41,036 bases of DNA from Variovorax ginsengisoli (GCF_030486595.1 NZ_JAUJZH010000047.1:1-41036); one strand, 5' to 3'; numbered from the stretch's first letter, positions 16,847 through 25,260 are shown. The notes: a model not told the origin generated them from the letters alone. Numbers and translations: made by a program.

Positions 16847-17875
16847 TCAGGCCTTCACGCGGGCTTCGACCGTGCTCTTGAGCGCGCCGAGCCAGATGAC
16901 GTCGTCGACCTTGGGCGTGCGGGCTGTGAACTGGCCCAGCTCGGCGTAGGTCGTGATCTGCGACTGCCAGACCGCCGGGTCCATCGTGCCCCATCCCTGG
17001 GTCTGCGCGGCGCCGCCCAGTGCGTATTCGAGCATCACGTCGATGGCCGCGCGCTCGTCCTCGCGCTTGAGGTTGGGGTATTCCTTCACCAGCAGGTCCA
17101 CCGCCTGGTCGCGGTTGGCCTTGGCATGCTGCCAGCCGCGCGAGGTGGCCCGCACGAAGGCCTCCAGCACCTTGGGCTGGGTCTCGATGGTCTTGGTGGT
17201 GGCGTAGTATGGCAGTGCGTAGAGTTGCACGCCCCCGTCCCACAGCGTGAGATCGATCCGATCCGGACCCAGCGCCTTGAGCGCGGTGGTGCTGGTGAGC
17301 CAGCCGGTGACCACGTCGACCTGCCCGGTCAGGAGCGGCGCCATGTCCGAGCCGACGGTGACCACGGTCACGTCCTTCTCCGCGATCTTGTTCTTGGCGA
17401 GCAGCGCACGCAGCAGGATGCCGGCGGTGGACGGAATGCCCACCTTCTTGCCCACCAGGTCGGCGGGCTTGCGCACCGGGTTCTTCGCGAGCGAGAAGAA
17501 GGTGAAGGGGTGTTTTTGCGCGCCGACCGCGAAGCACTTGATCGGCAGGCCCTGCGAAACGGCCAGCATCACCGAGGGGCTCGACGACACCTGGCCGACT
17601 TCGTAGCGGCCGGAGGCGACGATCGCCACGCCGTCGATGTTGGGACCGCCGGGCTGAATCGCGAACTCGATGCCTTCCTGCTCGTAGAAGCCCAGGCGCT
17701 TGGCCACCACCTCGCCGACCTGGTTGACGCTGGGGATCCAGCCGAGCTGCATGTTGATGCGCGTCTTGCCTTGGGCCAGCGCGTCGATCGAGAGAAAACC
17801 CCCGGCGGCGAAGGCACCGGCGGCAAGCGAGGTCTTGAGCAGGCGGCGGCGTGCGGGATCGCAAGAGTGATTCAT
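16847..17875 (-). CDS. ABC transporter substrate-binding protein (NMT1/SsuA-like) with Tat leader
   Basis: The 342-residue periplasmic receptor has an N-terminal RRRLLKTSLAAGAFAAGG, a twin-arginine leader, ending at ALAQ. The mature part starts RINMQLGWIPSVNQVGEVVA and includes GKKVGIPSTAGILLRALLAK and LTGQVDVVTGW, the NMT1/THI5-like fold that binds sulfonates, pyrimidines, phthalates or other small acids. ATG 17875 has AGGA about 8 bases upstream. It is the first gene of the minus-strand operon, behind a candidate promoter and operator. The ligand is unknown; the downstream CoA enzymes argue for an organic acid. Confidence 0.9.
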   Translation of the reverse strand: MNHSCDPARRRLLKTSLAAGAFAAGGFLSIDALAQGKTRINMQLGWIPSVNQVGEVVAKRLGFYEQEGIEFAIQPGGPNIDGVAIVASGRYEVGQVSSSPSVMLAVSQGLPIKCFAVGAQKHPFTFFSLAKNPVRKPADLVGKKVGIPSTAGILLRALLAKNKIAEKDVTVVTVGSDMAPLLTGQVDVVTGWLTSTTALKALGPDRIDLTLWDGGVQLYALPYYATTKTIETQPKVLEAFVRATSRGWQHAKANRDQAVDLLVKEYPNLKREDERAAIDVMLEYALGGAAQTQGWGTMDPAVWQSQITTYAELGQFTARTPKVDDVIWLGALKSTVEARVKA

Positions 17876-17927
17876 GACGGAGTTCCTGGTTTGTGGATTC
17901 GGGTCGTCTGCCGTATGGCGTGACCGG

Positions 17928-17987
17928 AATTTAGAAGCTGCAGGCGAACTCGCAAAGCACCGTTTTTAGAGACGGGCGATCTAAAAA
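17928..17987 (-). promoter_or_regulatory. candidate promoter and operator of the ABC/CoA operon
   Basis: Read on the minus strand: a -35-like TTGCGA (17950-17955), a 16-base spacer and a -10-like TAAATT (17928-17933). Seven bases upstream of the -35 lies a perfect inverted repeat TTTTTAGA-N9-TCTAAAAA (17963-17987). The AT-rich arms stand out in this GC-rich DNA. The position (about -42 to -66 from the predicted start) is where LysR-type activators bind, and a LysR gene is in the operon. The regulator assignment is inference. Confidence 0.45.
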
Positions 17988-18003
17988 TTAGCGCCGGTAG
18001 AAA

Positions 18004-18028
18004 CCCTGAATGCAGGGCGCGCGCGCCC
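18004..18028 (-). terminator. possible weak terminator hairpin after the sensor kinase
   Basis: CCCTG-AATG-CAGGG (18004-18017) can form a 5-base-pair hairpin. It overlaps a perfect 14-base palindrome GGGCGCGCGCGCCC (18015-18028). On the minus strand the small hairpin is followed by TTTCT. It lies about 75 bases past the sensor kinase stop. The T-tract is poor, so the assignment is tentative. Confidence 0.25.
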
Positions 18029-18102
18029 CTCTCCGGATGAAGCGAAGGTCTCCAGGGGGGTGGGAGAACCGCGATGGCGGCCCGAGCGGATGCCCCCGGG
18101 GC

Positions 18103-19821
18103 TCAGCCGAGATTCTGGAGTTCCCTGCGGGCGGCCTGGTAGCTGCTGGTACTGATCGCCAGCGCCGGCTGGAGCGTGAAGAAGAAGGCGGCACCGTGGC
18201 CCTTTCGACCCTCGGCCCAGATGCGCCCGCCGTGGCGCTCGACGATGCGCCTCGCGGTCGTGAGCCCGATGCCGTGTCCTTCGAACGACGCGGCATTCGA
18301 AAGCCGATGGAAGGGCTTGAACAGGCTGCGCGCGTCCGCCGGGTCGAAGCCCGGCCCGTTGTCGCGCACGCAGAAGGTGGTTTCGTTCAGCCCCGTGTGG
18401 GCCCCGACCGTGACCATGGGGTGCGGACAGTCCCGCGTGAATTTCCGGGCGTTGCCGACGAGGCTGGCCAGCACCACCTTCAGCAATTCGGCATCCGCCG
18501 TCGCGTACATCTGCGCCTGGATGCGGAAATCGACCGTGCGCCCCGGATCCGCGGCTTGCTGCGCCCGAGCCACGGCATGGGCCAGCGACGAGAGGTCGAG
18601 GTCCTCGCGTTTGATCGGCTTGTCCCGCGCCAGTGCGAGCGCGCGCAGGTCCTTGGCGAGCCCCTCCATCCTGATCGTCGACGCGAGGACATCCCGCCGG
18701 GCGTCGGTCGGCGCATCCGTGGCGGCGCCGTCGACGCCGGTCTGCAGCAGGCCCCGCAGATGGCTGAGCGGCTCGCTCACGCTCTGCGAGAGCGCCACGG
18801 AAAAACGCTCGATGGTCTGTGCTTCCTCGCGCAGCTCATTCTCCCTGGTCGCGTGGTCCATCCGGATCATGCGCAGCTGCCGGCGTTGCCGGTTCCATGC
18901 CAGCCACCCCCCGCCGCAGAGCAGCGCGAGCAGGCTCAGGCTGGAGGCGGTCCAGACCATCCGCTCGCGCGCGACGTCGCGCCAGGCCGCCAGCACCTGG
19001 TCGCGCGGAAAGCCCACCAGCATCACCGCATCGAGGTCGTCGAGCTGCCGGTAGCTGAGGATCCGCGTGATGCCGTCGATCGGGCTCGCCGCTTCGTAGG
19101 TGCCCGTGCCTTCGGAGAACGAACGCCCGCCGGGCAGCTTGAAGCCGACGGCGCGCTCGACGAAGGGATAGCGGAAGATGATCTCTCCGCTGCGCCCGAT
19201 GATCGAGAGGCTCGCCTCTCGCAGGTTTTCCATCTGCTCGTAGAGCTCGCGCATGTGCGAGAGGTTGATCGCCACCGACACGACGCCGAGCATCTTTCCC
19301 TCGGGCGACGCGATGATGCGGGAAACGGGCAGGATCCAGCCGCGGGTCAATTCGGAGTAGTGGGCCCGGCCGACGCGGACACGGAGCTCCGTCGGATGCT
19401 GGAAGTGATAGGCGATGGTGGGGCGGTCGAGCAGCGAGCGGCCTTCGTGGGTTTCCGGAAACCCGGCGCTCGCCACCACCTTGCCGTCGGCATCGACCAC
19501 GAACATCGCCTGCGTGCCGACTTCGTCGCCGGCCTCCCGCTGGAGCTCGGCGCGCAGCGCCGCGGCGGGCAGCTGGCGCGGGCCGCCGCGCTCCTGGATC
19601 GACTCGGTGATGGCGTTCAGGCTGGAAATGGCGCTGCGGGCGACGGCGGAGAGCTGCTCGGAGAGGCTCAGCGCCTCGAGCTGCGTCTCCCGGTGCGCGC
19701 GCTCGATGACCGCGTCGCGAAGGGGCAGCGTGGACCACCAGGCGACCAGGGTCAGCAGCAGGATGGCAGCGATGACGGCCAAACCTGTCAGGAGGCGGAG
19801 GACTGCGGAGCGGGACGGCAT
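18103..19821 (-). CDS. Cache-type membrane sensor histidine kinase-like protein, atypical H-box
   Basis: The 572-residue protein has an N-terminal membrane segment (about residues 9-31) and a periplasmic double-Cache-like sensor region (to about 285; AMFVVDADGKVVASAGFPET, LGVVSVAINLSHMRELYEQM). A second membrane segment lies near 290-308, followed by a dimerisation helix region and a GHKL ATPase. The N box (LVGNARKFT), G1 (DNGPGFD) and G2 (GHGIGLTTARRIVERHGG) look intact. In the HisKA helix the usual SHELRTPL reads SQSVSEPL, so the phospho-acceptor His is Gln346 (codon 18784-18786). No response regulator is adjacent. It could be a pseudokinase sensor or use another His (His354 is nearby). Confidence 0.87.
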   Translation of the reverse strand: MPSRSAVLRLLTGLAVIAAILLLTLVAWWSTLPLRDAVIERAHRETQLEALSLSEQLSAVARSAISSLNAITESIQERGGPRQLPAAALRAELQREAGDEVGTQAMFVVDADGKVVASAGFPETHEGRSLLDRPTIAYHFQHPTELRVRVGRAHYSELTRGWILPVSRIIASPEGKMLGVVSVAINLSHMRELYEQMENLREASLSIIGRSGEIIFRYPFVERAVGFKLPGGRSFSEGTGTYEAASPIDGITRILSYRQLDDLDAVMLVGFPRDQVLAAWRDVARERMVWTASSLSLLALLCGGGWLAWNRQRRQLRMIRMDHATRENELREEAQTIERFSVALSQSVSEPLSHLRGLLQTGVDGAATDAPTDARRDVLASTIRMEGLAKDLRALALARDKPIKREDLDLSSLAHAVARAQQAADPGRTVDFRIQAQMYATADAELLKVVLASLVGNARKFTRDCPHPMVTVGAHTGLNETTFCVRDNGPGFDPADARSLFKPFHRLSNAASFEGHGIGLTTARRIVERHGGRIWAEGRKGHGAAFFFTLQPALAISTSSYQAARRELQNLG

Positions 19822-19964
19822 GGCCGGCGGGTTTCTGGCGGAGCGATCCCGCGATTGTCGACGCCGCCGCCGCCGATCGGCGGGTTGCCGGACGCAAGAT
19901 CGCGCGTTGCGGGCGCCCGAACCCCGAAAATGTCACGGAACCGGGCAAGCCGCCGGCGCTGTCC

Positions 19965-20402
19965 TCAGCCCAGCACGTCGTTCACCTGCTCGTTGAACTC
20001 CGCCTGGCTGAGCGCGGTGCCGATCTCCCTCGGCAGTGCGTCGCGCACCGAAAAGACGCCGAGGATCTTGGTGCCAGACACCAGCGGCAGGTGGCGAAAG
20101 CCGCGCTCCAGCATCAGCACGACGGCGTCGGACACCAGCGTCTCGGGCGGCACGCAGATCGGGTTGGGCGTCATGACTTCGCGCGCCGTGGTGTGCTCGG
20201 GGTCGAGCCCCTTGGCCAGCACGCGCGTCATCAGGTCGCGCTCGGTCAGGATGCCCAGCAGCTTGTCGGGCGGCTCCATGACGAGCACGCTGCCGCAATT
20301 GGCGCGGGTCATGATGCAGGCGGCGTCCCGCACGCTGGCCTGCGGGCCCAGGCTGGTCACGTGCTTGCGCGAGATGGACTGGAAAACAGTGCGTTCGGCC
20401 AT
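19965..20402 (-). CDS. CBS domain protein
   Basis: The 145-residue protein consists of two CBS domains. The first includes SVRDAACIMTRANCGSVLV and LLGILTERDLMTRVLA; the second includes VMTPNPICVPPETLVSDAVV and FRHLPLVSGTKILGVFSVRD. Paired CBS domains bind adenine nucleotides or related ligands and act as energy sensors. GGAGG lies 7 bases before the start. It is 44 bases after the 2-oxoacid:ferredoxin oxidoreductase beta gene in the same direction, so it may be cotranscribed and sense adenylate or redox state for that enzyme; that is inference. Confidence 0.88.
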   Translation of the reverse strand: MAERTVFQSISRKHVTSLGPQASVRDAACIMTRANCGSVLVMEPPDKLLGILTERDLMTRVLAKGLDPEHTTAREVMTPNPICVPPETLVSDAVVLMLERGFRHLPLVSGTKILGVFSVRDALPREIGTALSQAEFNEQVNDVLG

Positions 20403-20446
20403 GGTCCGCCCTCCGAAGGAAGCGCTATGGTGCCTGTCGTCCCGGC

Positions 20447-21502
20447 TCAGCGCAAGGAGTCGTTGAGCCGGTCGAGGGCCTTCGCCCCGGGACAGAGCTG
20501 GCCAGACCCGAGCGCGTTGAGCGGGTGGTCGCTGGTGTTGAGCGCCGTATGCAGGTCGGTGGCCAGCGGGTCGACGTAGAGCAGCCCGGTCACGACCTCG
20601 CCCATCTCCTGGTGGCGCTGCATGTGGGCCATGGCGGCATAGCGGTCGCCGGGGTCGTAGCCGGCATGCAGGCTGCGCAGCCGCAGCAGGGTGCCGTCGT
20701 GCTGGCGCACGTCGAGCGCTTCGCCCGGTGCCATGTCGACCGTGATCTCGTCCCTGGCGCTGATGAAGTCGATGCGGCTGACCGCCTCGTTGTGCTCGCG
20801 CACGTAGTCGTAGCTCTTGGTGCTGCCCGGGTGGTTGTTGAAGGCGACACAGGGGCTGATGACGTCGATGAAGGCCGCGCCACCATGGCTGATCGCCCCC
20901 TTGATCAGCGGTACCAGTTGCGCCTTGTTACCCGAAAAGCCGCGTCCCACGTAGCTGGCGCCGAGCTGCAGCGCCATGGCGACCAGGTCGACCGGGCTGT
21001 CGGTGTTGACCACCCCCTTCTTGCTCTTGGAGCCCTGGTCGGCGGTGGCGGAGAACTGGCCCTTGGTGAGGCCGTAGACTCCGTTGTTCTCGACGATGTA
21101 GGCCATGCGCACGCCGCGGCGCATGGCGTGGGCGAACTGGCCCAGGCCGATGGAGGCCGAGTCGCCGTCGCCGGAGACGCCCAGGTACAGCAGGTCGCGG
21201 TTGGCCAGGTTGGCGCCGGTCAGCACGCTGGGCATGCGGCCGTGCACTGTGTTGAAGCCGTGCGAGGCGCCCAGGAAATAGTCCGGCGTCTTGGAGCTGC
21301 AGCCGATGCCCGAAAGCTTGGCGACCTTGTGCGGCTCGATGTCGAGCTCCCAGCAGGCCTCGATGATGGCGGCGGAGATCGAGTCGTGGCCGCAGCCGGC
21401 GCACAGGGTCGAGATCTTGCCTTCATAGTCGCGCCGGGTGTAGCCGACCTTGTTGGTGGCCAGCGTCGGATGATGCAGCCGGGGCTTGGCGAGGTAGGTC
21501 AT
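20447..21502 (-). CDS. 2-oxoacid:ferredoxin oxidoreductase beta subunit
   Basis: The 351-residue subunit binds thiamine diphosphate and a [4Fe-4S] cluster. Cys ligands appear in STLCAGCGHDS and SGIGCSSKTPDYF. The ThDP/Mg motif is GVSGDGDSASIGLGQFAHAM followed by YIVENNGVYGLTKGQFS. It resembles KorB/PorB-type subunits; the substrate could be 2-oxoglutarate, pyruvate or a branched 2-oxoacid. The start overlaps the alpha subunit stop by ATGA. Such enzymes are oxygen sensitive in most organisms; their presence suggests microaerobic or anaerobic growth or an oxygen-tolerant variant. Confidence 0.92.
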   Translation of the reverse strand: MTYLAKPRLHHPTLATNKVGYTRRDYEGKISTLCAGCGHDSISAAIIEACWELDIEPHKVAKLSGIGCSSKTPDYFLGASHGFNTVHGRMPSVLTGANLANRDLLYLGVSGDGDSASIGLGQFAHAMRRGVRMAYIVENNGVYGLTKGQFSATADQGSKSKKGVVNTDSPVDLVAMALQLGASYVGRGFSGNKAQLVPLIKGAISHGGAAFIDVISPCVAFNNHPGSTKSYDYVREHNEAVSRIDFISARDEITVDMAPGEALDVRQHDGTLLRLRSLHAGYDPGDRYAAMAHMQRHQEMGEVVTGLLYVDPLATDLHTALNTSDHPLNALGSGQLCPGAKALDRLNDSLR

Positions 21503-23340
21503 GCAGTTTCCTGGGTGTCGGTGGCGCGGGGCGCGGGCGCCCCGACATGGGCGCCGATGGCTTCGACGATGAAGCGCGCCGTGATCGGCGTGCCGTCGAA
21601 GTGCAGCACCTTGACCAGGCGCGCCGGATCGATCTCGAGTTCGTTGACCAGCAGGCTGCGCATCTGGGCGTCGCGGTTCTGCTCGACCACGAACACCCGC
21701 GTGTGCCGGGCCAGGAACTGCACCACGCTTTCCGGGAACGGAAAGGCGCGCAGCCGCAGGGCGTCGAGGTGGATGCCGCGTTCGGTGAGCGCCTCCAGCG
21801 CCTCTTCCATGGCCGGGCTGGTCGAGCCGAAATAGATCACGCCGAACTCGGTCGGGCGGGCCGCCGGCCGCAGCACCGGCTGCGGCACCAGGGCGGCGGC
21901 GGTCGCGAACTTCTTCAGCAGCCGCTCCACGTTGTAGACGTAGTCGGGGCCGCGCTCCGAATAGCGGGCATAGGCATCGCGGGTCGTGCCGCGGGTGAAG
22001 AAGCTGCCCTTGCTCGGGTGCGTGCCGGGCAAGGTGCGCCAGGGGATGCCATCGCCGTCGACGTCCTTGTAGCGGCCGAAGTCGCGGCCGGCCTCGAGTT
22101 CCTCGGCGGTCATGACCTTGCCGCGGTCGTAGTCGCGGCTGTCGTCCCAAGCGAAGGGCGCGCACAGGCGCTGGTTCATGCCGATGTCGAGGTCGGTCAT
22201 GACGAACACGGGCGTCTGCAGCCGGTCGGCCAGGTCGAGGGCCGCCGCCGCGTGCTCGAAGCACTCGTGCGGGTCTTCGGGGAACAGCAGCACGTGCTTG
22301 GTGTCGCCGTGCGAGGCGTAGGCGCACGAGAGGATGTCGGCCTGCTGTGTGCGCGTGGGCATGCCGGTGGAGGGCCCGCCGCGCTGCACGTTGATCAGGG
22401 TGACGGGAATCTCCGCGAAGTAAGCCAGGCCGATGAACTCGGTCATCAGCGAGACGCCCGGCCCCGAGGTCGCGGTGAAGGCGCGTGCGCCGTTCCAGCC
22501 GGCGCCGACCACCATGCCGATGGAGGCGATCTCGTCCTCGGCCTGCACGATCGCGAAGCGGTTCTGCCCGGTCGCCGGGTCGACCCGGAACTTGGCGCAG
22601 TACTTCTGGAAGGCTTCCGCCACCGAAGACGACGGCGTGATCGGGTACCAGGCCGCCACCGTGGCGCCGCCATACACGCAGCCCAGTGCCGCGGCGCTGT
22701 TGCCGTCGACGAAGATCCGGTTGCCCACCCGGTCGGCCCGCCGCACCTGCAGGCCCACCGGCTCGCGCAGGTTCTCGCGCGCGAAGTCGCAGCCCAGGTG
22801 CAGCGCCTGCACGTTGGAGGCCAGCAGCTTCTCCTTGCCCTTGTACTGCTCGCCGAACAGCTTCTCGACCACTTCGGGCTCGATCCCCAGCAGGATCGCC
22901 AGCGCGCCCACGTAGACGATGTTCTTGAACAGCTGGCGCTGCCGCGGGTCGTGGTAGACCGCGTTGCAGATCTCGGTCAGCGGCATGCCGATGACCCGGA
23001 TGTCGTCGCGGAACTTCGACGGCGGCAGCGGCCGCGTGCTGTCGTAGAACAGGTAGCCGCCGGGCTCGAGCTCGGCGACGTCGGCGTCCCAGGTCTGCGG
23101 GTTCATCGCCACCATCATGTCGGTGCCGCCGCGCCGCCCCAGGTGGCCTTTCTCGGTGACGCGCACCTCGTACCAGGTCGGCAGGCCCTGGATGTTGCTC
23201 GGGAAGATGTTGCGCGGACTCACCGGCACGCCCATGCGCAGGATGGCCTTGGCGAACAGTTCGTTGGCCGAGGCCGAGCCGGAGCCGTTGACGTTGGCGA
23301 ACTTGATGACGAAATCGTTGACCGCTTCGATACGGCTCAT
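21499..23340 (-). CDS. 2-oxoacid:ferredoxin oxidoreductase alpha subunit (fused gamma-alpha)
   Basis: The 613-residue subunit has an N-terminal gamma domain (residues about 1-190: NGSGSASANELFAKAILRMG, GHLGRRGGTDMMVAMNP). It is fused to the alpha domain (AAWYPITPSSSVAEAFQKYC near 230, TATSGPGVSLMTEFIGLAYF, INVQRGGPSTGMPTRTQQAD) and ends in a C-terminal domain II/transketolase-like part. This fused type is common for KorA-like enzymes. With the beta subunit it oxidatively decarboxylates a 2-oxoacid to acyl-CoA, reducing ferredoxin. It shares 4-base ATGA overlaps with the genes on both sides. Confidence 0.92.
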   Translation of the reverse strand: MSRIEAVNDFVIKFANVNGSGSASANELFAKAILRMGVPVSPRNIFPSNIQGLPTWYEVRVTEKGHLGRRGGTDMMVAMNPQTWDADVAELEPGGYLFYDSTRPLPPSKFRDDIRVIGMPLTEICNAVYHDPRQRQLFKNIVYVGALAILLGIEPEVVEKLFGEQYKGKEKLLASNVQALHLGCDFARENLREPVGLQVRRADRVGNRIFVDGNSAAALGCVYGGATVAAWYPITPSSSVAEAFQKYCAKFRVDPATGQNRFAIVQAEDEIASIGMVVGAGWNGARAFTATSGPGVSLMTEFIGLAYFAEIPVTLINVQRGGPSTGMPTRTQQADILSCAYASHGDTKHVLLFPEDPHECFEHAAAALDLADRLQTPVFVMTDLDIGMNQRLCAPFAWDDSRDYDRGKVMTAEELEAGRDFGRYKDVDGDGIPWRTLPGTHPSKGSFFTRGTTRDAYARYSERGPDYVYNVERLLKKFATAAALVPQPVLRPAARPTEFGVIYFGSTSPAMEEALEALTERGIHLDALRLRAFPFPESVVQFLARHTRVFVVEQNRDAQMRSLLVNELEIDPARLVKVLHFDGTPITARFIVEAIGAHVGAPAPRATDTQETA

Positions 23341-25154
23341 GCCACAACCTCCCGTGCGGCGCGTGCCTGCGGGCCGGCCGGCGTCATCTTGAGCAGGAAC
23401 TTCTGCATGTCCCAGGCCCCCGTGGGGCAGCGCTCGGCGCACAGGCCGCAGTGCAGGCAGACGTCTTCGTCCTTGACCATCACCCGGCCGGTCTTGAGCC
23501 CGCCGGACACGTACAGGTCCTGCGCGAGATTGAGCGCGGGCGCCTTGAGCCGGGGCCGGAGCTCGCTCTCCTCGCCGTTGACCGTGAAGCTGATGCAGTC
23601 CATCGGGCAGATGTCGACGCAGGCATCGCATTCGATGCAGGCGGACTCGGTGAACACGGTCTGCACATCGCAGTTGAGGCAGCGCTCGGCCTCCTTGAAG
23701 GCGGTGGCGGAATCGAAGCCCAGCTCGACCTCGACCCGGATGCTGGCCAGCGCGGCCTCGGCCTTGGCCCAGGGCACCTTGTAGCGCAGGTCGTTGGAGG
23801 TGTCGTTGTCGTAGCTCCACTCGTGGATGCCCATCTTCTGCGACACCAGGTTGGTCATCGGCGCCGGTCGGACATACACCGCCTCGCCGTGCAGCAGCCG
23901 GTCGATCGACACCGCCGCCTCGTGGCCATGGGCCACGGCGGTGATGATGTTCTTGGGGCCGAAGGCCGCATCGCCGCCGAAGAAAACGTTCGGCACCGAC
24001 GACTGGAAGGTGTTCTCGTCGAGCCGGGGCAGGCCCCACTTGTCGAAGGCGAGGCCGCAGTCGCGCTCGATCCAGGGGAAGGCGTTTTCCTGGCCCACCG
24101 CCACCAGCACCTCGTCGCATTCGATGAAGGCCTCGGGCTCGCCGGTGGGCACCAGCGTGCGGCGGCCCTGGTCGTCGTACTCCGCCCGGACGATCTCGAA
24201 GCGCATGCCCAGCAGCTTGCCGCCTTCGTGGACGAAGGCCTTGGGCACGTGGAAGTTGAGGATCGGGATGCCCTCGTGCTGGGCGTCTTCCTTTTCCCAG
24301 GGCGAGGCCTTCATTTCGTCGAAGCCGCTGCGCACGATGACCTTGACGTCGGTGCCGCCGAGGCGGCGGGCCGAGCGGCAGCAGTCCATCGCGGTGTTGC
24401 CGCCGCCGAGCACGATCACGCGCCGGCCGATGTGAGTCACGTGGCCGAATGAAACCGAATTGAGCCAGTCGATGCCGATGTGGATGCTGGCGGCCGCTTC
24501 CTGGCGGCCGGGCACCTGCAGGTCGCGCCCGCGCGGCGCACCGCAGCCGACGAAGATCGCGTCCCAGCCCTGCGCCATCAGCGCCTTCATCGACTCGATG
24601 CGCTCGCCGGAACGAAACTCGACGCCGAGGTCGAGGATGTAGCCGGTCTCTTCGTCGATGACCGATTCCGGCAGCCGGAAGCGCGGAATCTGCGTCCGGA
24701 TGAAGCCTCCGGCCTTGGCCTCGCCGTCGAACACCGTGACTTCGTAGCCCAGCGGCGCGAGGTCGCGGGCGACGGTGAGCGAGGCTGGCCCGGCGCCGAC
24801 GCAGGCGATGCGCTTGCCGTTGCGGGGCGCCACCGTCGGCATCCGCGAGCGGACGTCCTCCTTCATGTCGGCCGCCACCCGCTTGAGCCGGCAGATGGCC
24901 ACCGGCTCGGGCGCCTGGGCGTTGCTCTCCTCGACCCGAGCCCGCCGGCAGGCGGGTTCGCACGGCCGGTCGCAGGTCCGTCCGAGGATGCCCGGGAACA
25001 CGTTGGAAACCCAGTTGATCATGTAGGCATCGCCGTAGCGGCGTTGCGCGATCAAGCGGATGTATTCGGGGACGGGGGTGTGCGCCGGACAGGCGTACTG
25101 GCAATCGACGACCTTGTGGAAATAGGCCGGGTTGGCAATGTCGGTTCGCTGCAA
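23337..25154 (-). CDS. GltD-like NAD(P)H:ferredoxin-type flavoprotein with two C-terminal 4Fe-4S motifs
   Basis: The 605-residue protein starts with a GltD-type cysteine domain (DCQYACPAHTP, GRTCDRPCEPACRR). Two Rossmann sites follow, FAD (VGAGPASLTVARDLAPLG, near residue 118) and NAD(P)H (VIVLGGGNTAMDCCRSARRL, near 250), and then a bacterial ferredoxin domain (CIECDACVDICPMDC and CLHCGLCAERCPTGAW). It probably moves electrons between ferredoxin reduced by the oxidoreductase and NAD(P). The start is TTG at 25154, supported by AGGAGA 7 bases upstream; no in-frame ATG is available before residue 45. It is the first gene of the operon. A similar third gene accompanies 2-oxoglutarate:ferredoxin oxidoreductase in Thauera-like bacteria. 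Confidence 0.88.
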   Translation of the reverse strand: MQRTDIANPAYFHKVVDCQYACPAHTPVPEYIRLIAQRRYGDAYMINWVSNVFPGILGRTCDRPCEPACRRARVEESNAQAPEPVAICRLKRVAADMKEDVRSRMPTVAPRNGKRIACVGAGPASLTVARDLAPLGYEVTVFDGEAKAGGFIRTQIPRFRLPESVIDEETGYILDLGVEFRSGERIESMKALMAQGWDAIFVGCGAPRGRDLQVPGRQEAAASIHIGIDWLNSVSFGHVTHIGRRVIVLGGGNTAMDCCRSARRLGGTDVKVIVRSGFDEMKASPWEKEDAQHEGIPILNFHVPKAFVHEGGKLLGMRFEIVRAEYDDQGRRTLVPTGEPEAFIECDEVLVAVGQENAFPWIERDCGLAFDKWGLPRLDENTFQSSVPNVFFGGDAAFGPKNIITAVAHGHEAAVSIDRLLHGEAVYVRPAPMTNLVSQKMGIHEWSYDNDTSNDLRYKVPWAKAEAALASIRVEVELGFDSATAFKEAERCLNCDVQTVFTESACIECDACVDICPMDCISFTVNGEESELRPRLKAPALNLAQDLYVSGGLKTGRVMVKDEDVCLHCGLCAERCPTGAWDMQKFLLKMTPAGPQARAAREVVA

Positions 25155-25240
25155 GGCGTGTCTCCTGGCTGCCGCCCGCGGCCTGGTGGGATCGGCGCGG
25201 GTCTGCCCCCAGTATGCGCCGCGGCGGACCGGGCCATGCC

Positions 25241-25260
25241 TTGGTGGAATCCCTCACCAA
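25241..25260. promoter_or_regulatory. candidate operator upstream of the 2-oxoacid oxidoreductase operon
   Basis: Perfect inverted repeat TTGGTG-N8-CACCAA in the 208-base divergent gap. It lies about 87-106 bases before the TTG start of the flavoprotein gene and about 100 bases before the small hypothetical gene on the other strand. On the minus strand a -10-like CATACT follows downstream without a clear -35, which would suit an activator site. No regulator gene is adjacent. Confidence 0.35.

Noticed and set aside
21499..25260. 1253-codon frame as one large fused oxidoreductase
   Set aside because: The flavoprotein and the alpha subunit are in different frames; the frame upstream of 23340 is a shadow of the flavoprotein.
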